Positions 1 to 8,959 of a stretch of DNA of 64,000 bases are shown one piece after another. Under the pieces are notes generated by a model. That model was not told the DNA's origin. It did no database searches and was given only the letters and a program-made list of their open reading frames with translations. The translations under genes and the position numbers were made by a program. How positions within the stretch are numbered: position 1 is the first letter of the stretch; every line of letters begins with the position of its first letter. Source of the DNA: Sphingobacteriales bacterium (GTDB lineage: Bacteria > Bacteroidota > Bacteroidia > Chitinophagales > CAIOSU01); the NCBI GenBank assembly GCA_027483645.1, contig JAIXUD010000014.1:1-64000 (forward strand). The letters run 5' to 3'.

Positions 1-48
1 GGCGTAATGTAGTTTTGCGGATGGGCTTCAAGTGTGAGTTGGTTGTTC

Positions 49-86
49 AATGCCCGCGCGGTTTTTCCGCTAAGGCGGAAAGGTAG
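49..86. repeat. Inverted partial copy of the left-end repeat
   Basis: The stretch TTTTTCCGCTAAGGCGGAAA with a GCCCGCGCG flank is the reverse complement of the core (TTTCCGCCTTAGCGGAAA, then the CGGCGCTGGGC flank) of three direct repeats at 926-1545. Those three lie on the other side of the toxin/immunity pair, so the pair is bracketed by inverted copies. CCGCTAAGGCGG is itself a short palindrome. The first 106 bases contain no open coding frame that I can support. Confidence 0.6.
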
Positions 87-106
87 GCATAGCCTACTGA
101 CACTAG

Positions 107-502
107 TTGCACATAGGCGATAGCCTATGCGCAGTACTGGGGAAATTAGCTAAATTTGGAAAGGCCCTAAAGATAGCTTCGGACGCAGCCAGTATTGCCA
201 AAAAATGGCCTCTGCCAGCGAGAACAACTGCAGAGATGGCAAAGGGTGGCTGTGAGGAAGCGGCAAAAAAAATACACAAAGCTATTGGAGGAGATATTAT
301 GACTATATCTAGTCCTATTCCTGGGACGAACTTGGGTGGCGTAAATGTTTCGGGTACATTAGTAACTTGGTTTAACCACCAGGCTGTGAAAAAAGGCAAT
401 ATGATTTACGACGAAATTACTGGTCCCGCAGGCATGCTTTTTGAAGATTATAAAAAACTCTTTCAGCACGGAGACGAATTACTATTCGAAATTAAACCAT
501 GA
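107..502 (+). CDS. Orphan papain-fold polymorphic toxin domain
   Basis: Likely C-terminal toxin module of a polymorphic (RHS/T6SS/T9SS-delivered) toxin with a papain-like fold. The residues in the order expected for such a fold are Cys49 (in MAKGGCEEAA), His91 (in WFNHQAVKKG) and Asp102 (in NMIYDEITG), followed by a conserved-looking tail FEDYKKLF. The 131-codon frame begins with TTG directly after an in-frame TAG (104-106), so no signal peptide or delivery region is attached; ATG at 236 would remove everything before the cysteine by only five residues. The stop overlaps the next start (ATGA, 499-502). This may be a displaced toxin cassette or the remnant of a longer gene. Family assignment rests on the residue pattern, not on a profile search, and a deamidase, peptidase or related activity cannot be told apart. 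Confidence 0.6.
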   Translation: MHIGDSLCAVLGKLAKFGKALKIASDAASIAKKWPLPARTTAEMAKGGCEEAAKKIHKAIGGDIMTISSPIPGTNLGGVNVSGTLVTWFNHQAVKKGNMIYDEITGPAGMLFEDYKKLFQHGDELLFEIKP

Positions 503-801
503 GACACGAATTAAAATCGTTATTTAAAGTAGTAGATGTTTTAGATAGAGCTCCTACCATGTATTTGCCCACAAATAATTACTTGGAACTCTCTGGGTTT
601 ATAAGCGGCTATTTAGTCGCACTTGAATATATATATGAAATTTCTTATCAACAACAGTTTGCAAACTGGGTAGCTGGAAAGAAAACTCCGGCCATTTGGT
701 CATATTATGTTCTACATGTCTTAGCGGAAGGAGATGAAAATGTGGCACGCAGAATATTGCTAGAAAAGTTGAAAGACTTTACTTTGAATTATCCCAGCTA
801 G
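499..801 (+). CDS. Putative immunity protein of the papain-fold toxin
   Basis: A 100-residue protein whose ATG overlaps the toxin stop codon by 4 bases, which indicates translational coupling. It is probably cytoplasmic: no signal peptide or membrane segment is visible. The N-terminal part reads as two helices with the pattern RAPTMYLPTNNYLELSGFIS followed by GYLVALEY. This 'P.mYl...l..l..Fi.Gy' arrangement is seen in several small proteins encoded next to polymorphic toxins. The immunity role is inferred from position, size and coupling. The DNA is more AT-rich than the housekeeping genes nearby, in keeping with acquired cassettes. Confidence 0.55.
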   Translation: MRHELKSLFKVVDVLDRAPTMYLPTNNYLELSGFISGYLVALEYIYEISYQQQFANWVAGKKTPAIWSYYVLHVLAEGDENVARRILLEKLKDFTLNYPS

Positions 802-925
802 GGTTAATATAATAAACTAGCACACATCGCAATCTCTGATTTAAAACATTAACATTATCAGGCAAAACATTCCGGCAAAAAAGGCTTTGAGTAGGGAAAG
901 CGGGGCGGCCATCCAGGGTACCCCC

Positions 926-1030
926 TATCTGGCGCAAGTATTTTTCAAACTTGTGCCTATTTATGGTGGAAGTATTTACTTCCTTTCCGCCTTAGCGGAA
1001 ACACGGCGGTGGGCGCTGAGGCTACAACAA
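926..1030 (+). repeat. Interspersed repeat, copy 1 of 3
   Basis: First of three direct copies of a roughly 100-base unit containing GGCGCAAGTATTTTTC, TATGGTGGAAGTATTTAC and TTTCCGCCTTAGCGGAAA. An open frame across it reads through as hydrophobic peptide, but the same frame is not kept between copies, so it is treated as non-coding. Confidence 0.75.
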
Positions 1031-1101
1031 CGCTTCAATCTCAATCAGCACCAAGTTGTCGGAAGATTATGTCACGATGCGTCGGTTATATAAATCAGAT
1101 C

Positions 1102-1260
1102 CCCATCTAGCACCAGTATATCTCCGTCGTATCACGCGCAAGTATTTTTCATACTTATGCCTATTTATGGTGGAAGTATTTACTTCCTTTCCGCCTTAGC
1201 GGAAAAACGGCGCTGGGCAGTGAAGCAACAACAACCTGTCTAACTCAACCAATGATGGCA
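1102..1260 (+). repeat. Interspersed repeat, copy 2 of 3
   Basis: Second direct copy. It has an extra leading segment (CATCTAGCACCAGTATATCT, then CCGTCGTAT) and a trailing CTCAACCAATGATGGCA that are both shared with copy 3 but not copy 1. Copies 2 and 3 are therefore about 155 bases and more closely related to each other. Confidence 0.75.
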
Positions 1261-1389
1261 AACCGGCATAATTGGACGCCCTGCTTTAAAGTTAGCTCAA
1301 GGACTTTACCACCCTGTTAAGGCTATTTTACAGGCATCAACCAAAACCCACAACCTCAAAAACAAAAACCTCACATTCATTTTCCCTCC

Positions 1390-1549
1390 CCCATCTAGCG
1401 CCAGTATATCTCCGTCGTATCTGGCGCAAGTATTTTTCGTACTTGTGCCTTTTATGGTGGAAGTATTTACTTCCTTTCTGCCTTAGCGGAAACACGGCGC
1501 TGGGCAGTGAATTTACAATAACACGTCCACCTCAACCAATGATGGCAGC
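1390..1549 (+). repeat. Interspersed repeat, copy 3 of 3
   Basis: Third direct copy, with the same leading CATCTAGCGCCAGTATATCT and the same CTCAACCAATGATGGCA tail as copy 2. It has one change in the core palindrome (TTTCTGCCTTAGCGGAAA). The whole gap 802-1822 holds these repeats and the palindromes at 1582-1646; I see no gene in it. Confidence 0.75.
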
Positions 1550-1581
1550 CCCCCCTGCCCCTCCGGATGTTCCAAAGCGCC

Positions 1582-1646
1582 GCGACGGATTTTTAATCCG
1601 TCGCAACCGAGCCAACGGATTTGCAATCCCTGCCTGCGGCAGGCAG
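1582..1646. repeat. Two small palindromes upstream of the giant adhesin gene
   Basis: GCGACGGATT and AATCCGTCGC (1582-1591 and 1595-1604) pair perfectly around a 3-base loop. CTGCCTGC and GCAGGCAG (1630-1637 and 1639-1646) pair around one base. Between them CAACGGATTTGCAATCC repeats part of the first word. No T-run follows, so a terminator role is unlikely; the arrangement resembles REP-type intergenic palindromes. Confidence 0.6.
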
Positions 1647-1822
1647 GCGCCACGTAACATAAGGCACACAACACCAGCATCCCCCTGCGTTTCCCCACCT
1701 GTCCAATTTTCCTCACAATCGCTTGTTTTCCACAGAAAAATACTATCTTGTCATCATGTTTCCTCGTTATTTTTAACAACAATTAACGCTACCGCCACTT
1801 CTATCAACCAAAGAAACCTTTT

Positions 1823-4800
1823 ATGACCGCTAGATTTTTTCGAGTACTCCTTCTCGTTTGCACCGCTTGGGTCTGTTGTATAGGCCAAGCTCAGGCGCAA
1901 TGTACCCAGCTATCTACCATTACGCAGACCCCGCAACCGTCGCGTTGCCAAAATGCAGCAGCTAATGGCAATATAGTACCTTACTTTAACCAGTGCCGTA
2001 CCATCTGCCTCAACAACACCGGCACCGGCCCCAGCAACCAAGTAGCCGATAAAAGCTGCGTAGGCGGCGTTCAACCCCCCAACGACCTTTATTTATATGC
2101 CAACAATCCATACGCCCAAATACCGGGCTATGATGGGTCCCTAGTTTTCCGCTGGGTTGATTGGCCGGGTAAAAACACTGGCTCATTGCCGCCATACTTT
2201 GCCGTACACGGCGAAGTGCGCGCAACCTTGGCTGGCACCAACGTTCAATCTATTGATTGTACCGATGGTTTTGCTTTGGAGAATGCCATCTGCCTTGCCC
2301 CTAGTGGCACAGTGGGCAACCAGTTTTACGCAGCCCCGGGCACCATACCTACTTTGGGCCAATTGGACCCAATTGTAGATGCTATAGCCGGCATCAACGT
2401 AAACGTTGCCGACGTTTCGTTCTGGATTAACATAGCCACAAGCGATAATCTCCAAGGCCCTATTTGCTACGAGGTGTCTCCATATAAATCAGGTTACCTG
2501 TGCGGCGATGCTGCTACCATTGCCCTAACAGGCACTGGCAATACCCGCAGCGGTGCTGCCCCACAGCAGTGTTTGTGCGGCTCTGCCCTTTATGGCGGTA
2601 TCGGCAACGTAAATCAAGGTTTTACCCCACCTTGTGGTAGTGAGTCTTCATCGTCAGCTTGGTACAAAGTAACCGTGCCTTTCGGTTGTAACAACATTAC
2701 TGCCAGCCTTAGCAACTGGGGCGGCACTGGCCAATACAACATTGCTATATTGAGCGGCGTAAACTGCCCAGGCAACCCTGGTACCAACCCAATTACTGGT
2801 GCCGCCGTACTTACCCCTGGCCAAACTTTGGAGCCAGGTGCTGCCATTGTAGGCTCTGGTTGTACAGGCCCAGCCTCAACAGCTTGCACCCCAGTACCTG
2901 CTGGCGAATATTACATCGTAGTATCTGGCGTTACTGAGCGCCCCAATTTTACGCTAAGTGTAACCGTAGCCGATGCATCGGTTTCTGTAGCACCTGCTAC
3001 CTCCCCACAAGATGGGGCCAGCGTATGCTCTGGTAGCCCAGTAACAGTAAGTGCAGTTGGTAGCGTATTGCCAGCTAATGCCGCTTGTGGACAGAATATC
3101 GCTTGGTTCTATAGCACCAACTTGGCCTTCAACCCTTATCAGGGTGGTGGCACTTTCGGTGGTACTGGCACTAGCAACGTAAACATTGCCTTGCCTGCCA
3201 ATACTTCTTGCCAGCCGCGCACCTACTATATTAAAGGTGTAGTAAGCGACAACGGTACTACTGCCGTAGCCGGTTGTCGTGCAACTACTGCCAACACCAT
3301 CAGCGTTATTGTATACCCTGAAGTGGGCACCGTAACCGTAAGCAACAACCCATGTATTATTACCGTAGCTACCCGTTGCGGCTCGTTTACCGTAAACGGC
3401 ACTACTGGCATTAGCTCTTTCATTGCCAGCTTTGCTGATGATGGTTTAGTAAAAGACTTTTTGATAAGCAACGGCCTGCCTGCGTGTAACGTGTTGATAC
3501 AAGATACCGTGAATTGTAGCGGTAACTGTACCCAGCCTACCGCCACTGGTACCAGCAAGTGTATCCCTAACGACCCTTTCAACTATTATGTGGATGTAAC
3601 CTTGGCCACTGGCTCGGCAGCTACCTACTTTATTGAGGATAGTGATGGAGGTGCCGTAGCGGTAACTTCTAACGGTACCTATACGGTTGGGCCGTTCCGC
3701 AACAATAGCAACGTTTTTGTTAACCTTACCAATACAGATGATGCCGCCTGTAACCTGCCATTGGGTAGCTTCAGCGATGACTGTAACAACATTGTTTGCC
3801 CGAACCTAACCAACGCAGTTACCAATACCAATGGCAACCAGTGCGAAGGTGGCCAAACTATTCTGCAAGCAAGTGTAGACCGTGGTGTAATAGGTACCGA
3901 CTTTAGGCTTGAGTGGTTTAAGGATGGTGTGCCTATCCCTAACTCCAACTCGCTGAGCCTTATCCATACCTTTGCTACTAGCCAAGGTTGTGGTGCCGAA
4001 GCCCAAGAGTTTACCGTACGCCTTACTTGTTTGTTGGCCAATGGTAGCCCATCTACCAGTAACTTCCGCACCGCGGGTACCGTGGTGGTATATCCTAAAC
4101 CTGATGCAGGTGTAGATTTTAGCCAAAGCACTACCAACTGCCAACTGGCACCAGTAGATATTTGCAGTAGCCTAAGCATTAACTACAACCCAACCACCAA
4201 TCCAGCACCAGGTGCCGCGGCCACTACCGTAAACTATACCATAACAGTGCCAGGTGCACCTGCGGGTTGCGCTGCTGTAGGTACTTATGTTGTAAACTGC
4301 CCAGCGGCCGCTTGCACTAATGATGCCGGCGAAGGTATTGCCCCTGCCGACGATGTATTGTGCTTTGGTGAGAGCTTTAACGTTGCCAGCAACAATGCTA
4401 GCATTGATGACGGCTTTGCATTGGTATGGGCAGTTACCCAAACCAGCCCCTATGGCAACTTAAACCAAGCGGTTTCATCGGCCATTACAGCTAATACCTA
4501 CTTTGGTCAAGATACCGTAGGCAATGTGAGCTACAACTTTACCAATGGTACCCAATATGGCCCTGGCCAATACTACTATGTGCCTTTCGTAGCTATGCGT
4601 AGTATTAATGCAGCAGTGCCGGCTTACGTGGTAAGTGGTTCAGTGGCGGCACCAATATTCGGTGCTACGGTTTCTACTACCATTACAATACCAAACATCA
4701 CTTATTGCAATGGGTTAACGGCTTTTGATATCAATTTTACCGCAAGTGGCGGTAGCATCATTACCAGCCCTATTGATAGGGTAACTGGTTTGGTAAGCTA

Positions 4801-7800
4801 CAATGGCCCTGCTACCCGAAATGTAAACCTCAATAACAATAACTTTACTGGCAACCCAAGCGGGCAATCTGTTACGCTTAGCGTGTCTAGCACAGTAGGG
4901 GCAACGGTAAACTATACCCTTACGGTACGCTACCGCAACTCTATCACCTTCCCAACCATTTGCCCTAGTTGCAATGATATAGGTGCGCCAATTGCAGTAA
5001 ACCTATTGCCAGATGTACAATTGAACGCAATAGCACCGCAAACAGTGTGCAACGGTGCAAGTGTAAACTTGGTAAACCTGAACCCTGGTGCCAATGTGGC
5101 CGGCGCATACCGCTGGTACAATGGCAACCCAGCTACTACTGGTACCTTGGTAGCAGACCCTACCAACGTGGTATTGACAACGGCGAGCACTTACTATGTT
5201 GAGTTCCTTCCGTTTGCTGATACTACTTGCAAAGAAGTTGCGAACGTAGCCTTTAACATTACCCCTAAGCCAGTTTTGAATACTATACCGGCACAGCCAT
5301 CTATTTGCTTTGGCGAAACGGTTGACCTAACTACGCTCAATGCCAGCGTAACTTCGGCACCGGGTACCTTTGTTTGGTATATTGGCGACCCTGCGATAAA
5401 CGGCATTCGCTTGCCGAACAGTTTTGCACAGAATATTTCGCCAGTTGCAGGTCGTAGTTATTTTGTGGAGTTTACCAGTACTGCCACGGGTTGTAGCAAT
5501 ACTACCAGCATCAGCTTTACGGTAAACCCAATACCTGCACTTGCTGCTGTGGCTGACCCTAAACTTTGCCCAGGCGATAACTTTGATTTGACTTCGATAG
5601 AGCAAGACTTTACCACCGCCCCAGGTACCTTTACTTGGTATGATGGCGACCCAGCCAACGGCGGGATTATATTAACCCCACAACAGGTCGCTAACATAAC
5701 CCCTGCCAACGGCGATACTTACTTCTTGGTGTTCTTAGACCAAGCCTCTGGTTGCTCAGCCAACGGAAACGTAGCTTTTGTGGTTAATCCATTCCCTGTA
5801 CTTACTACCCCTACCGTTGCCCCATTGTGTGATGGCGATTTGCTGGATTTGACAGCACTAGAGCAAGGCATCGCCACCGACCCGGGTACTTTTGCTTGGT
5901 ATTTGGGCGATCCGCTTGCGGGTGGTACATTGTTGACCGGCACCCAAGCACAAGCACAAATTCCTAGCGATGGTGATACTTATTTTGTAGTGTTCACCAA
6001 CATCATTACCACTTGCCCGGCGACAACCAGCTTTACCATTACGGTGAATGCTAAGCCAGTTTTGAGTGCCATTACCCCAACAGTTTGTAGCGGTAGCAGC
6101 CTTGATTTGGCTAGCTTAGAGGCAGATCTGCTTTCTGGCTTTACCGGTTCGTTTACTTATTACTTGGGCGATCCTGATACCGGTGCAGTAGTACTTAGCC
6201 CTACCCAAGTTGCGGCTCAAGTACCAACTGGTAATGAAACTTATTATGTGGTATTTGTAAGTACTGATGGTTGTGCCGATACTGCTTCGTTTGGCTTTAC
6301 CGTTAATCCACTACCGTTGTTGAATGCCATCCCTACCCAAAGCCAACAGTGCGCTGGTTATGAGGTTGACCTTACTGGCTTTGAAGCGGGTATTACTGCC
6401 AATGCAGGTAGCTTTACTTGGTATGCTGGCGACCCTGCCACTGGTGGGGTAGTAGTACCAAACCCAAGCAACGTGGCACCAGTAGCGGGTGTAGATTACT
6501 ATGCCGAGTTTACTGAAGTGGCTAATGGCTGTTCTGCAAGTGTGAGCGTATTGTTTGATGTGAAAGACGTGATTGATAGCACTACGGTTACCTACAGCTG
6601 TTTCAATGATGAGCTGGTAGTAACCCTAGGTAGCACTATTGGCGGTGCCGGTGGCTATTTTGTAGCCGCCAACTCACCTAACCAAGCTGGCGATGTGCTA
6701 TCATCTGGAAGCACCTACACTGTATATATTGAGGATAGCATTGGCTGCCGAGATACCATTACCGGCGTACAAACTTGCATAGTGTGCGATGCTAGCGATG
6801 CCGTTGCCGTGGCAAACAATGTTTTCTGCTGTAACGATACTGCCCGCATTAGCTTGGTAAATGCACCAGTATTGGATATTGCCCGTGTAATTGCTTGGGG
6901 CTTAACCCCATTGGCTGATGGCCCAATTGTGGACTCAACAAGTGCGGTTAACGCACTGGATGTTTTCCGTGGCAATGCCGACGGTAGCTTGAGCTTTGAT
7001 GCCGGTTGTGGTGATTACCCAGCGGGTAACTACTTCCTTACCCCGTTCATATCTGTAAAACCGAACGACAATGTTCCTATTGTATGGGATACCCTCAATG
7101 GCTGTCGTCCGTTTGCTGAGATATGCCCTACGTTGGTAGGCAGTGGTTGGGTATTAGACCCTATGATCCTAACCTTCCCTGACGGTAGCACTTATAACGT
7201 AAACCAAGAACTTGCCTTCGGACTACCGATTGACCAAGCCTTGCTTGATGCTGTAACTGGTGGCGTACTACCTTGTATTGAACTTACCGGCCTTTACAAA
7301 GGCGACCCTAACGGCGTGTGGAGTGTAAGCATTACCAATACCGGAACAGGCGCACTTACCTTTACCGTACCACAGTTTAACGTGGTAGTGGATGCGGATA
7401 GCTGCAACACGATAACGGTTGACCAAGTGTACAGCGTACCAATTACAGTTGGTACTATAAATGCGGGTTCTACCACCGTAGTTGATTTCAACTTGCCACC
7501 ACTGTCGCTTACTGCCCCTCCGGTTACTTACGATACGTTGGCAGGTTGCAGGCCGATTGCCGAGATATGCCCAACTTTGGTAGGTAGCGGCTGGGTGTTA
7601 GACCCGATGATTATTACTTTCCCTGATGGTAGCACTTACAACGTGAACCAAGAGCTGGCTTTCGGCTTGCCGATTGACCAAGCCTTGCTTGATGCTGTAA
7701 CCGGTGGCTCACTGCCGTGCATCAATCTTACCGATTTGTACACAGGCGACCCGAATGGCGACTGGACGGTGAGCATTACCAACACTGGTACTGGTGCACT

Positions 7801-8584
7801 TACTTTCACCATACCGCCATTCAATATTGTGGTGGATGCCGATAGCTGTGCACAGTTGAACGGAACGGACGAGATAACCCCAATGGATGCCGTAGGTGGT
7901 ACTATACAGCCTAATGGCGGTGTAGCCAGCGTGGTAATTTCCATTCCTCCGCCAGTAACGGACTTCCCTACAATTGATGCTCGTTGTGAGGATTACGGTA
8001 CCTCTGCAGAGATAGTGATACTAAGCCCAATAAGCTATGCTAGTGCGCTAACTACCTGCCTGGATACATCAACTGGCGATTTCAACCTCGTAGTGAGCGG
8101 CCTTACCGGCGGCGCGCCAGAGGTGTTCCCTGCGGAGAACTATACGTTCTCGGTGCCAGTGGTGCGTGACAGTGCAGCGGGTACTTACACGCTTACCTTG
8201 GATGCCAACACCACGTTCCCTTTCACCCTCAATATTGGCAACGATGGCTTGAGCGCTGGCGGAACCAATTGCGCGGCTAGCTTGGTGATCAACAGCTCGC
8301 CATGTACGGTGGGTATCGGTGAGGTATCCAGCAGCATGTTTGTGAGCATCTACCCGAATCCGTCAGAAGGTAAGTTCAACATCAAAGCCACCTTGCCAGA
8401 AGCAGGCGAAGTGCGCATGAAAGTGGTGAACATGCTAGGTGCCGCCATCATGGAGCAAACCATGTATAGCAACAGTGTAAACTTTAGCACCACGGTAAAC
8501 CTAACAGAAACCGCCGAAGGTGTATACTTCATATACGTAAGCAGCGGCGACCACAGCATCATCCGCCGCGTGGTGGTGCAGTAA
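1823..8584 (+). CDS. Giant secreted adhesin with Ig-like repeats and T9SS sorting domain
   Basis: A 2253-residue surface or secreted protein. Residues 1-25 form a signal peptide (hydrophobic LLLVCTAWVCCIG, cleavage after AQA). The first 1060 residues are Cys-, Asn- and Thr-rich beta repeats. Residues about 1063-1580 hold six tandem Ig-like units of roughly 80-90 residues, recognisable by 'P.L..i....C.G...dL..le' and 'GtF.WY.GDP'. Residues about 1757-2040 contain a near-identical 150-residue tandem duplication (ICPTLVGSGWVLDP occurs twice). The last 80 residues (from FVSIYPNPSEGKFNI to the terminal RRVVVQ) are a type A T9SS C-terminal domain, which directs export across the outer membrane and cell-surface attachment. 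A weak promoter candidate (TTG at 1723, TATCTTGT at 1744) precedes it and a strong terminator follows. Ligand unknown. Confidence 0.9.
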   Translation: MTARFFRVLLLVCTAWVCCIGQAQAQCTQLSTITQTPQPSRCQNAAANGNIVPYFNQCRTICLNNTGTGPSNQVADKSCVGGVQPPNDLYLYANNPYAQIPGYDGSLVFRWVDWPGKNTGSLPPYFAVHGEVRATLAGTNVQSIDCTDGFALENAICLAPSGTVGNQFYAAPGTIPTLGQLDPIVDAIAGINVNVADVSFWINIATSDNLQGPICYEVSPYKSGYLCGDAATIALTGTGNTRSGAAPQQCLCGSALYGGIGNVNQGFTPPCGSESSSSAWYKVTVPFGCNNITASLSNWGGTGQYNIAILSGVNCPGNPGTNPITGAAVLTPGQTLEPGAAIVGSGCTGPASTACTPVPAGEYYIVVSGVTERPNFTLSVTVADASVSVAPATSPQDGASVCSGSPVTVSAVGSVLPANAACGQNIAWFYSTNLAFNPYQGGGTFGGTGTSNVNIALPANTSCQPRTYYIKGVVSDNGTTAVAGCRATTANTISVIVYPEVGTVTVSNNPCIITVATRCGSFTVNGTTGISSFIASFADDGLVKDFLISNGLPACNVLIQDTVNCSGNCTQPTATGTSKCIPNDPFNYYVDVTLATGSAATYFIEDSDGGAVAVTSNGTYTVGPFRNNSNVFVNLTNTDDAACNLPLGSFSDDCNNIVCPNLTNAVTNTNGNQCEGGQTILQASVDRGVIGTDFRLEWFKDGVPIPNSNSLSLIHTFATSQGCGAEAQEFTVRLTCLLANGSPSTSNFRTAGTVVVYPKPDAGVDFSQSTTNCQLAPVDICSSLSINYNPTTNPAPGAAATTVNYTITVPGAPAGCAAVGTYVVNCPAAACTNDAGEGIAPADDVLCFGESFNVASNNASIDDGFALVWAVTQTSPYGNLNQAVSSAITANTYFGQDTVGNVSYNFTNGTQYGPGQYYYVPFVAMRSINAAVPAYVVSGSVAAPIFGATVSTTITIPNITYCNGLTAFDINFTASGGSIITSPIDRVTGLVSYNGPATRNVNLNNNNFTGNPSGQSVTLSVSSTVGATVNYTLTVRYRNSITFPTICPSCNDIGAPIAVNLLPDVQLNAIAPQTVCNGASVNLVNLNPGANVAGAYRWYNGNPATTGTLVADPTNVVLTTASTYYVEFLPFADTTCKEVANVAFNITPKPVLNTIPAQPSICFGETVDLTTLNASVTSAPGTFVWYIGDPAINGIRLPNSFAQNISPVAGRSYFVEFTSTATGCSNTTSISFTVNPIPALAAVADPKLCPGDNFDLTSIEQDFTTAPGTFTWYDGDPANGGIILTPQQVANITPANGDTYFLVFLDQASGCSANGNVAFVVNPFPVLTTPTVAPLCDGDLLDLTALEQGIATDPGTFAWYLGDPLAGGTLLTGTQAQAQIPSDGDTYFVVFTNIITTCPATTSFTITVNAKPVLSAITPTVCSGSSLDLASLEADLLSGFTGSFTYYLGDPDTGAVVLSPTQVAAQVPTGNETYYVVFVSTDGCADTASFGFTVNPLPLLNAIPTQSQQCAGYEVDLTGFEAGITANAGSFTWYAGDPATGGVVVPNPSNVAPVAGVDYYAEFTEVANGCSASVSVLFDVKDVIDSTTVTYSCFNDELVVTLGSTIGGAGGYFVAANSPNQAGDVLSSGSTYTVYIEDSIGCRDTITGVQTCIVCDASDAVAVANNVFCCNDTARISLVNAPVLDIARVIAWGLTPLADGPIVDSTSAVNALDVFRGNADGSLSFDAGCGDYPAGNYFLTPFISVKPNDNVPIVWDTLNGCRPFAEICPTLVGSGWVLDPMILTFPDGSTYNVNQELAFGLPIDQALLDAVTGGVLPCIELTGLYKGDPNGVWSVSITNTGTGALTFTVPQFNVVVDADSCNTITVDQVYSVPITVGTINAGSTTVVDFNLPPLSLTAPPVTYDTLAGCRPIAEICPTLVGSGWVLDPMIITFPDGSTYNVNQELAFGLPIDQALLDAVTGGSLPCINLTDLYTGDPNGDWTVSITNTGTGALTFTIPPFNIVVDADSCAQLNGTDEITPMDAVGGTIQPNGGVASVVISIPPPVTDFPTIDARCEDYGTSAEIVILSPISYASALTTCLDTSTGDFNLVVSGLTGGAPEVFPAENYTFSVPVVRDSAAGTYTLTLDANTTFPFTLNIGNDGLSAGGTNCAASLVINSSPCTVGIGEVSSSMFVSIYPNPSEGKFNIKATLPEAGEVRMKVVNMLGAAIMEQTMYSNSVNFSTTVNLTETAEGVYFIYVSSGDHSIIRRVVVQ
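5010..6560 (+). repeat. Six tandem Ig-like repeat units inside the adhesin
   Basis: Each unit is about 85 codons, begins with a proline-aliphatic pair (for example KPVLNTIPAQ, IPALAAVADP, FPVLTTPTVA, LPLLNAIPTQ) and carries the pattern (G)(T/S)F.WY.GDP. The DNA is diverged between units, so this is an old protein-level array rather than a recent DNA duplication. Confidence 0.8.
7085..7860 (+). repeat. Recent 450-bp tandem duplication inside the adhesin
   Basis: Codons from about 7091 and from about 7541 encode almost the same segment (AEICPTLVGSGWVLDPMI, FGLPIDQALLDAVTGG, SITNTGTGALTF, VVVDADSC). The offset is exactly 450 bases (150 residues). Synonymous positions differ throughout while the protein is nearly constant, so the protein sequence is under selection. 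Confidence 0.85.
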
Positions 8585-8608
8585 GCCTCTTTAGTTTTAA
8601 GTAATGAC

Positions 8609-8644
8609 AAAGCCGCCACGCTGAAAAGTGTGGCGGCTTTTTTT
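8609..8644 (+). terminator. Rho-independent terminator of the adhesin gene
   Basis: AAAGCCGCCAC pairs with GTGGCGGCTTT around a short loop and is followed by a run of T (TTTTTTT). It lies 25 bases after the adhesin stop codon. Confidence 0.9.
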
Positions 8645-8889
8645 GGGTGAGGTGGTAGAGATTGGTACTAATATTATCAGCCCATTGTAAAGCCAGAATC
8701 AAGCCTGCCTAGTGAGAAAAATCCCTACAAAATCCTAGTGTGTGCATAAATAAACTTGTCTAGAAATTGTGAATAACTCAGCTCCTAAAAATCTTTTATG
8801 CCTGAAAATCAGCTAAAATTAATGCACATTTTAATCTGGCCTTTTGTGGAATGCGGTTAGTAAGTTGTACTATTTTACTTGCTTTTTCG

Positions 8890-8922
8890 TTTGTGCATTG
8901 GGGTACTTTGGTGGTATCTTTG
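8890..8922 (+). promoter_or_regulatory. Bacteroidota-type promoter of dnaB
   Basis: TTTG at 8890-8893, a 21-base spacer, then TATCTTTG at 8915-8922, matching the phylum's -33/-7 consensus (TTTG and TAnnTTTG) exactly. The dnaB start codon is 37 bases downstream. The remainder of 8645-8889 shows nothing I can name. Confidence 0.75.
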
Positions 8923-8959
8923 AAACCCTTTCCGCAGCTACCTTAATACTACCTTAACA

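Noticed and set aside
887-1093. 68-residue frame with hydrophobic peptide (FFKLVPIYGGSIYFLSALAE)
   Set aside because: It is read from the left-end repeat; the frame is not kept in the other two copies, so it is not a gene.
1443-1826. 127-codon open frame before the adhesin gene
   Set aside because: Runs through a repeat copy and palindromes, Pro-rich composition without domain, overlaps the adhesin start.
3679-4179. 166-codon frame on the - strand inside the adhesin gene
   Set aside because: Shadow of a well-supported gene with signal peptide and T9SS domain.
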